Shown here: positions 57,827 through 64,000 of the stretch, in pieces
Position numbering within the stretch: the stretch's first letter is position 1
Layout: each line of letters opens with the position of its first letter
NCBI RefSeq assembly: GCF_943734655.1
Contig: NC_071354.1
Span: 141,603,142-141,667,141 of the forward strand
DNA: 64,000 bases
Origin: Sabethes cyaneus
Lineage: Eukaryota; Arthropoda; Insecta; Diptera; Culicidae
Direction of reading: 5' to 3'
The notes under the pieces: model-generated
Seen by the model: the letters and a program-made list of their open reading frames with translations, nothing else
Told to the model about the DNA's origin: nothing
Databases searched by the model: none
Position numbers and translations under genes: made by a program

Positions 57827-58298
57827 TAGGGTTGCCAAGTATCAAAATTACAAAAAGCGGCCGGTCGGTCCTGCCTTCAAAAAAATGCGGAGGGGGGGTT
57901 GTGGCAGCATTATTTTTAGAGGATTTGCCTGGAATGTGTAATGTGCGTTAATGACATATTATTTGGGTAGTCACCGCAAGTCAGTTGACAGTTTTCCGTG
58001 TAAATGGGATGAACAGTCAGTTGTGGAGATAGCGACCGGTAGGAATCAGAGCAACAACTACTTGCTTCTGGCGCTAGTGGGCAATTTAATGTAAATTACC
58101 GCCAGAAGCAAAGTATTGTCACTGCAAAACTGGCTATCTTCAATAATTCACTGCTCAGGATTGCTAATAAATTTATCAGAAAATTTACAAATTAGACAAA
58201 TAGTACAAATCCGGCTTCATGTGTCGGAAAACCGGCCACCGGCTTTGCAAGTGAAAAACCGGTCGGGCCGGCCAAAAACCGGCCACTTGGCAACCCTA
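57827..58298. mobile_element. hAT-like MITE with 8-bp target duplication
   Basis: TAGGGTTGCCAAGT and its reverse complement ACTTGGCAACCCTA are the ends. GACGTTCA is duplicated exactly at 57819-57826 and 58299-58306. Ends and duplication length fit the hAT superfamily. A GC-rich block AAAACCGGCCAC and GGGCCGGCC lies near the right end, and a strong hairpin at 58062-58111. A related right-hand part is at 60840-60950. Confidence 0.8.
58062..58111. repeat. TTGCTTCTGGCG hairpin
   Basis: TTGCTTCTGGCG (58062-58073) pairs exactly with CGCCAGAAGCAA (58100-58111). Read in reverse, its flank TTGAAGATAGCCAGTTTTGC matches the sequence before the 5188-5256 hairpin, although the two host elements have different ends. 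Confidence 0.75.
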
Positions 58299-58334
58299 GA
58301 CGTTCAGACTTATACTAATTTGATATCTGTGCTT

Positions 58335-58440
58335 CCCAAGTAATCTTTTTGTTGTATAATAGCTTATTAAGCTATTGTATAGCTAAGTCCCGTAGGACAA
58401 GTGCTTCATGAGCTATTACACGACAAATATGTTACTTGGG
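58335..58440. mobile_element. 106-bp foldback MITE, CCCAAGTAA ends
   Basis: CCCAAGTAATCTTTTTGTTG at the left and, reversed, CCCAAGTAACATATTTGTCG at the right are inverted repeats that continue through TAATAGCT. It is related to the copy at 33612-33716. Confidence 0.7.
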
Positions 58441-58444
58441 TTGA

Positions 58445-60540
58445 GAAGTACGCCAGTGATAAATAAAGTACTTGACGGACGAATGGGACAAACTTCCCAT
58501 TGAATACACAAAAAAAACTCATAATCAGCATGCCAAAACGACTAAAGGCAGTTGCAATGAGCACGGGCCCAGTAAACCATTTGGTTTGTATATCTCGATT
58601 GCAACTGAGGTATACGAAATCATATCTGAACGAAAAAGTTATATTTCACGCCATATAAGAACATATATGTACCAATGTGGAGGCGATATACGTGCGAAAA
58701 TTTTGACAACTATTTGTAATTCTATTTTGGGCAGTTTTTATAACACGCAACTAAATACTCCTGAATATATGATATAGATATAATCAAATATTGCAATTGT
58801 CTATCCTGCTTTATAATTCACAGTCATGAATTGTATATAAAGACACGCACGACTGCAAAACAACTTATTGTTCACTTCGATTTGACATACTCCAATCATT
58901 ATACAATTTCGATGTGAAATTGACATGAAAACGATTTCATGTGAACTTTCTATTACGATTTTGTGTTATCTGGGGGATACCATACTAAATACTAATCCTT
59001 GAAATTGGGCCACATCTGCGAGATCAAAACTGTTATTTCGAGGCCTGTATGAATATGAATTTGAGTGGATTTTTTCATGCGATAACTAGTTTTTTTTTCT
59101 GATGAATAAAAACCATTTTTTTAAAGCCAGATATCATACCTTAACCTTAACATTAACCTCAAATGTTAATAACACTATGATCTTACCTAAATGACATGTC
59201 CCTAAAACTTCTGTTAAATTTTCAAATGTAGAAGGACGAATTCTGCATGTAGGTGTACGAATACGAGTTTGTATCACTGTATAAGCGTATAAAATGTTAC
59301 CAGTTTGTTACATGTTACAACACAAATTAGCAAGACGTGCCTAATCAACCACGAAGCGAGAATTTTTAATTGGATATTGTGTTTTGCAGTAATTTTACGA
59401 GTTCTACGCAAATTCATAATTTAACATTAATTATCCTCTACTGACTAAAACATTGAAGATATGCTTGTCAAACACGGAGGCGTACAGAAGTGTCAAATTG
59501 GCGGTGAACAGAGCCGTTAAATTGCTAAATTGGAAATGTGTGTGAAAGACGCAGAAAAAAACTACACTAATAATTTTTGCGTGGGAGTCTAAGAAGGGGG
59601 ATTTTTCGCAATAATATATTATTAAATATATTTAATTATTTTCAATCTTTGATAGCGCGTATTTAGAAGTTAATAATTTTCTTTATTGGATCCAATGCGT
59701 ATAGATTTTCCCGTAAAAAAATGTTACATTAAATTTTGTATTAGAAACAATGCATCCACTACAGTTTTTATTGTGGACATTGAAATTTATGGTAAATTTA
59801 TTGTAAAACTGCCTCAAATTTAAATTTATTCATATTTTTGTTTATTTTAAGGAATAGAATTTTCCATATTTCACCACGAATTTACTGCTTTTTAAATTAT
59901 ATTTTGTTTTTTCTCTTGGAAAAATTACTATAAAAGGACGATAACCTTTACTGTAATTGAAAGTTTTTGTTCGTGAAAAAATACATTTTTTTATTGTTAA
60001 GATACTTAATAACCCGTCATTTTTATGGTAAAATCTCTTTGTATCCCACTGTTGCAATTATTTTTATCTTAAAGCTATGGTTATTTTTTCCGGGTTCCGA
60101 TCGACAGGCGAAAAAGTATTGAAAATTGTTCCAGAAATCGCCTCCAAACTTATCATTTTTTCATGACGCTTGCAGTTTCTGATTTTTTGTAATATCTCCA
60201 AATAACTCCCTATCTTTGCTACCTTCCAGTAAGACATAGTCCTACGTCAAAGCAAAAAGTTCAAAGTCTGAAAAAAGACCGTCTACTCGCTCTTCTCAGT
60301 CAGCCATTTCACCTGTATTAATCGCATTGGGTTGCGGCACCCTGTACATATTCGGATCTTGTATAGTGATGCCAGATATTTTGCAAACACTGATCGGTGC
60401 ACAAAGAAGTTGTGTCTTCATCTTCAGGGTTTGAAAGTGGTTTGTGATTTGTTTCAATATATCACAATTTAAATTTGCATTTTTGACATTTACGCACGTA
60501 CGTTTCGCAGCGTATCCACCTTTTCGCGGGCGTAATGGTG
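58445..60540. other. no supported feature
   Basis: AT-rich intergenic sequence with short unrecognised frames (for example 58472-58777). The phrase AGTAAGACNTAGTCCTACGTC occurs near 60231 and also near 39900, a small dispersed repeat. Confidence 0.4.
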
Positions 60541-60639
60541 GCTAGTGGGTACAACTTTCGGAAAACGTTTGTATGCCTTTGGCAACTTTATTCAGCTCGT
60601 GTTGATATTTCCCGCCTTTATTAGCATTGGGCGATACTG

Positions 60640-60755
60640 CGAGAAGTATCGATATTCGAATATCGATACAATTTTTTTAAAAGTATCGATCCGGCTGAAA
60701 TATCGGGCGGCATGTATCGATACCAGTAGTATCGATATCGGTATCGATACACTGA
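60640..60755. promoter_or_regulatory. cluster of TATCGATA octamers
   Basis: Five exact TATCGATA octamers (60647, 60661, 60715, 60730, 60742) and one near match (60684) occur in about 100 bp. TATCGATA is the DRE bound by the insect factor DREF at growth-related promoters. No gene start is apparent nearby, and the preceding GCATTGGGCGATACTGC resembles a hAT-type terminus, so the octamers may instead be subterminal repeats of a transposon. Confidence 0.4.
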
Positions 60756-60839
60756 CAGGGTGCACGCAACCACAACGAAAACCATACTTTTGTTTATTAT
60801 TTAGCATAATTTTCATCCGTTTTTTCAGCAAATCCGTTT

Positions 60840-60950
60840 TCTTAAGTCGGTAAACCGACTTTTTGCCAGATTGACCGGTCACCAGCTTTGCAAGTGAAAA
60901 ACCGGCCGGGCCGGCCAGAAATCGACCATTCAGCAACCTTACAGACAAAA
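60840..60950. repeat. right-hand fragment of the hAT-like MITE
   Basis: CACCAGCTTTGCAAGTGAAA, AACCGGCCGGGCCGGCCAG and CAGCAACCTTA match the right part of 57827-58298. The left half is absent. Confidence 0.65.
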
Positions 60951-61048
60951 ATGCTAGAAATGGAACCTACGAATATAATGCGAGGTGACCATATCGGTCG
61001 AACTAAAAAATCAGAACATTTTCTGCCCAAACATGCGGATGAAGATTT

Positions 61049-61303
61049 CTCGCGTAACTTTTCAAAAGGACCTAAGTAACAATGAGAGATTCTCTTTGTG
61101 CCTCTTCTCTTTCGGTTGCCACGGCGATGCAAATGCACTTTAAAACATCTGCCTTGCATAAATCGGTTGCTGGTGTCACTACCTACCTAATCGTCAAGAA
61201 AACTTTTGTTGAAATGCTTTTATGTCGCCGTAATAATCGGAAGAGAGGAAGATCAAAGAGAATCTCTCAATGTTACTTAGGTCCTTTTGAAAAGTTACGC
61301 GAG
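61049..61303. mobile_element. 255-bp foldback MITE
   Basis: CTCGCGTAACTTTTCAAAAG begins arms of about 55 bp that are almost perfect reverse complements, including GGACCTAAGTAACA and AGAGATTCTCTTTG. ATTT occurs directly on both sides (61045-61048 and 61304-61307) and may be a target duplication. Confidence 0.75.
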
Positions 61304-61309
61304 ATTTAG

Positions 61310-62220
61310 ATTCGACAAACCAATTAATTTAACCCCCTTCCACCTCTGTTTACGCTACAAAAGGTACAAGCCATACAAAACTGGACAATTATGATGACCG
61401 TGAGAATGTACCTCTACAATCATACAGATAACTAAATTAAACACTTTGCTCTACAAGTGTTTTGGAGACTTCAGATCAGCGTTGACCAAACTGCCCCTTT
61501 TATAAGTGATTCGTGCGACATGAGGATTGTTTGTAAATTATTTTTTTTAATGGCTGAGCGGACATCTAATTTAACCGAGGTGCCTCGTGCGTGTTGTGGA
61601 GTCAAATGCTTTCTAATATGAACGATATGGCGAGCTACTGTGAAGTTAGCTAATCTTAACTGTCATGGAAACTGCACCGAAAACCAGTGCAAAAGGCGCC
61701 AAGAAATCTGTCAAGTTACTTACAACATTTATTACTTTAGCATAACTTTACCAACAGCAACAGGTAACAATACCCTAATGGCCCTTAACACCTTAGACAG
61801 TAAACATCGAAACATTGAAATAACTGTAGAGCGTAACACTTGCTGAGACAGATGAAAGTCAAACACTGCTGAAATTTGGTTGAATGCATGTTGCAGCCGG
61901 CCGGCAGGTGTACGATGGAAATCTTTCAAAGTAGTGCCTGCAGCTCGTGGGTTATACGCCTGGACCGCTCTCTGCTTCCAGTTACCAACACCCTGCGTTC
62001 AAATACGGCAAATGAACTTATATTTTGCGTACGGTTTATGCTCCTTGATCGAAATCACTTACGAAGGGAAAAGTAGACCTGACATAGCTAGAATGTGTCG
62101 TTGAATCTGCTTACTCGTATTATTGACGGCGGTTGCCAGAGATCCCTAATTTATGAATTCATCAACCCCTTCCAGTTCATCTCCGTCAAAAGTCACTCCA
62201 TGCACTCAGGGTTTCTTTAC
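61310..62220. other. no supported feature
   Basis: Overlapping short open frames (61640-61846 and 61876-62104) without recognisable motifs. Some passages resemble retroelement linker sequence but I cannot support a call. Confidence 0.35.
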
Positions 62221-62225
62221 TTAAC

Positions 62226-62365
62226 AACGCGGTTGACGGCCTAGCGTATCCAACCACATCCATTTTCGAGTGGCAAGACAGCTAGCTCCATTGAGGAAAG
62301 CAAAGCTTCACTCAGCAAGTGCGCGTAGTTCTCAGCAACTTGCGAGTTGTCTAAATGATCGCATT
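62226..62365 (-). pseudogene. possible RTE-like endonuclease scrap
   Basis: The - strand contains LLSSMELAVLPLENGCGW, and the + strand wording (CCATTTTCGAGTGGCAAGAC, GCTAGCTCCATTGAG) parallels that next to the RTE-like linker at 40.93 kb (CCGTTTTCGATGGTCGAAGC, TCTAGCTCCACAGAG). It is very short and decayed. Confidence 0.4.
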
Positions 62366-62648
62366 TGAAGGAGCTGGAATTGCACTTGAAATTTTACTTA
62401 AAATTGAACCTGAAATTAAACTTGATATTGAACTTGAAATAGGAACTGAAATTTAACTTAGAATTAAGCATGGCATTATGCTAAAAATTGAACTTTAAAT
62501 TGATATTGATGATCAAATGATATTGGACAGTTTGAATCAATTTCAACTTAAACCTTTACTTTAAATTGAACTGGAACTTTAAATTAAACTAAAAGTGGAA
62601 CTTGAATTTGGACTTCAAATTACACTTAAAATTGGACGCGAAGTTAAA

Positions 62649-62977
62649 CCACAGAGAACAGACATCCATTCAGGAACAAATTTTTCGCGAATTCTTGGAT
62701 AAAATTTCAAATTAAAATCACCTAATATGCTAGCGTCACCACCACTATAGTTTCCCAACTAAATGATTTTTTTGATTTGCACACTGACAACCTTTGGCTC
62801 TTCTGGCGCTAGTATATATGGCTTATATGCGTTATGCTAGCGCCAGAAGCTAGCTGTTGTGAGTTTAGTGTAGAATTTTATGCGCCTTTAGCGACACCAT
62901 CACTATAGTTTCCCAACTAATTTGACATAAGTTTTATCCAAGTTTGGACCTTTCGCTTGGATGTCTGTTCTCTGTGG
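62649..62977. mobile_element. 329-bp MITE with CCACAGAGAACAGACATCCA ends
   Basis: The 20-bp ends are perfect inverted repeats (TGGATGTCTGTTCTCTGTGG at the right) and TTAAA flanks both sides (62644-62648 and 62978-62982). Inside, CACTATAGTTTCCCAACTAA is present twice in direct orientation (about 62744 and 62903), on either side of a strong hairpin. No coding capacity. A decayed inverted copy is at 1020-1255. Confidence 0.8.
62798..62852. repeat. CTTCTGGCGCTAG hairpin
   Basis: CTTCTGGCGCTAG (about 62800-62812) pairs exactly with CTAGCGCCAGAAG (62837-62849), around an AT-rich loop. It is the centre of the MITE and the clearest member of the hairpin group. Confidence 0.75.
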
Positions 62978-63394
62978 TTAAACTTAAGTTTGGACTAATT
63001 CAGACTAGAATATATAAACTGGACTTGAAATTACACATGAAATAGGACTTAATGAGACATGAAATTGAACTTGAAATTTTACTTGAAACTAACCTAGAAT
63101 CGGATGTAAAATTATACTAGAAATTTTACTTACAACTTCGCCAGAAATTGGAGTTAAATCGGACTTAAAAAGGAACTTCGAATTGGACTTGAAATAGGAT
63201 TTGAAAGTTAATTTGATTTTTTACATCGCCCAAGAAATCCGACTTGAAATTGGATTTCAAATTGAAATTAAAGTTTTATTTAAAATTTGATTTAAGACTG
63301 GAACTTGGAATGCATCTATTTTTGCAGCGTTAGTATATTTATCGAAAAAAAATAGCCGCCGTACTTTTAATTAGGTGCACCTCATATTTTAATT

Positions 63395-64000
63395 TCTACG
63401 AGTTCGAGGTGGTAAACGAGTTTGTATACTTCGGGTCGTTGATGACGTCGGATAACAACTGCCGCAGAGAAACATACCTCACCATTCTTGCCGGAAGTCG
63501 TGCTTACTACGGATTCTACAAGACCATAAAATTTGACAAGCTTCAACCCTGTATCAAATGTACCATGTACAAAGCGCAAATAAGACCGATAGTCTACGGG
63601 CACGAAATGTGGACAATGCTCGACGGAGACTTGAAAGCGCTGCAACGGCCATGGCAACGTTTGGACGTTGTGTGCTTAGGATCATCTTTGGTGGTGTATG
63701 TGAGTACGGTGTATGGAGAAAAAACATAAACCACAAGCTGGCGCAGCTTTTCGGCGAACCCAGTATTCAGAAAGTGACTGAGGCTGGAAGGGTACAATGA
63801 GCGAGACATGCCGGAAAACAATCCCGTAAAAATGATGTTTGCCTCGAATTCGATTGGTTCGAGGCGCAGAGGTACGCAGCGTGCTCGACGGTTAGACCAA
63901 ATGGACTCCATTTAATGGAGCAAGTCCTGGAAAGTGTGGGACATTCGAGAAATTGGAGACGGGCAGCCATGGACCGAGTTAGTTGGCGGAACCTTGTTAT
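63395..64000 (+). pseudogene. RTE-like (family A) C-terminal region, runs off the window
   Basis: Frames give VVNEFVYFGSLMTSDNNCRR, GSRAYYGFYKTIKFDKL, ECTMYKAQIRPIVYGHEMW-like sequence (CTMYKAQIRPIVYGHEMW), then after a frameshift LRIIFGGVCEYGVW, NHKLAQLFGEPSIQKVTEAG, MMFASNSIGSRRRGTQRARR and WRRNLV-like remnants. The same blocks occur in the - strand copy at 14.6-15.2 kb. Stops and frameshifts show decay; the end of the element is beyond 64000. Confidence 0.8.

Larger units (their letters stand above)
62370..63310. repeat. degenerate (GAACTTGAAATT)n repeat, split by a MITE
   Basis: Units such as GAACTTGAAATT, GGACTTGAAATA and TTGAACTTTAAATT fill 62370-62645 and 62985-63310. The intervening 62649-62977 is a MITE with its own duplication. 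The period resembles the repeats at 33.3 kb. Confidence 0.6.

Noticed and set aside
1..64000. CRISPR array, bacterial operon or prophage
   Set aside because: The minisatellite has no spacer structure, and all coding evidence is of intron-containing or transposon type.

Overview
The window looks like nuclear DNA of an insect with a large, transposon-rich genome. A mosquito is the most likely source, judged from the mix of elements: RTE-like and R1-like retrotransposons, many small TA- and TTAA-flanked inverted-repeat elements, and a tRNA-derived SINE. This is inference; no species is assigned. Coding genes are split by introns, splice sites are canonical GT..AG, and there is no bacterial gene organisation.

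Two host genes are well supported. The first, on the + strand, covers most of the window. A probable untranslated first exon ends near 11160. Coding exons follow at 21159-21285, 35245-35887, 50507-50742 and 50944-51776, with a polyadenylation signal at 51978. All codon phases agree, giving a 612-residue protein that starts MGCASSS (myristoylation/palmitoylation type) and is otherwise acidic and low in complexity. Reading through the third intron's donor instead gives a 257-residue short form, because the donor itself carries the stop. The second, on the - strand (57061-54839), is a three-exon gene for RidA/UK114, the reactive imine/enamine deaminase, complete at 136 residues. The two genes converge.

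Nearly everything else is mobile or repetitive DNA, most of it in the introns of the first gene. 1-2100: retrotransposon scraps. 3.2-8.6 kb: a foldback with hammerhead-like ribozyme cores, a pogo-like element, and a chain of TA-flanked elements holding two SINE insertions. 12.3-18.4 kb: one + strand reverse-transcriptase relic, then a - strand RTE-like element inserted into a second RTE-like element. 22.6-27.4 kb: a TA-flanked element, RTE-like scraps, and a 2.2 kb inverted-repeat element with a decayed mariner-type transposase. 29.7-34.3 kb: a 12-bp minisatellite split by a retrotransposon. 37.5-40.7 kb: a 3.1 kb TA-flanked element. 41-48 kb: an R1-like retrotransposon broken by a 3.4 kb insertion that itself contains two elements. 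48.2-49.4 kb: an RTE-like endonuclease relic. Downstream of the first gene there is another decayed transposase (53.6-54.4 kb), several MITEs including one with a perfect 8-bp and one with a 9-bp target duplication, a cluster of TATCGATA octamers, and degenerate minisatellite DNA interrupted by a MITE.

The most unusual signals are: the hammerhead-like cores in two different insertions; a GCTTCTGGCGCTAGT-type hairpin that recurs in four elements with different ends; the stop-in-donor exon end of the long gene; the 12-bp minisatellite that stays open in several frames and is fused in frame to a reverse transcriptase; and the TATCGATA cluster.
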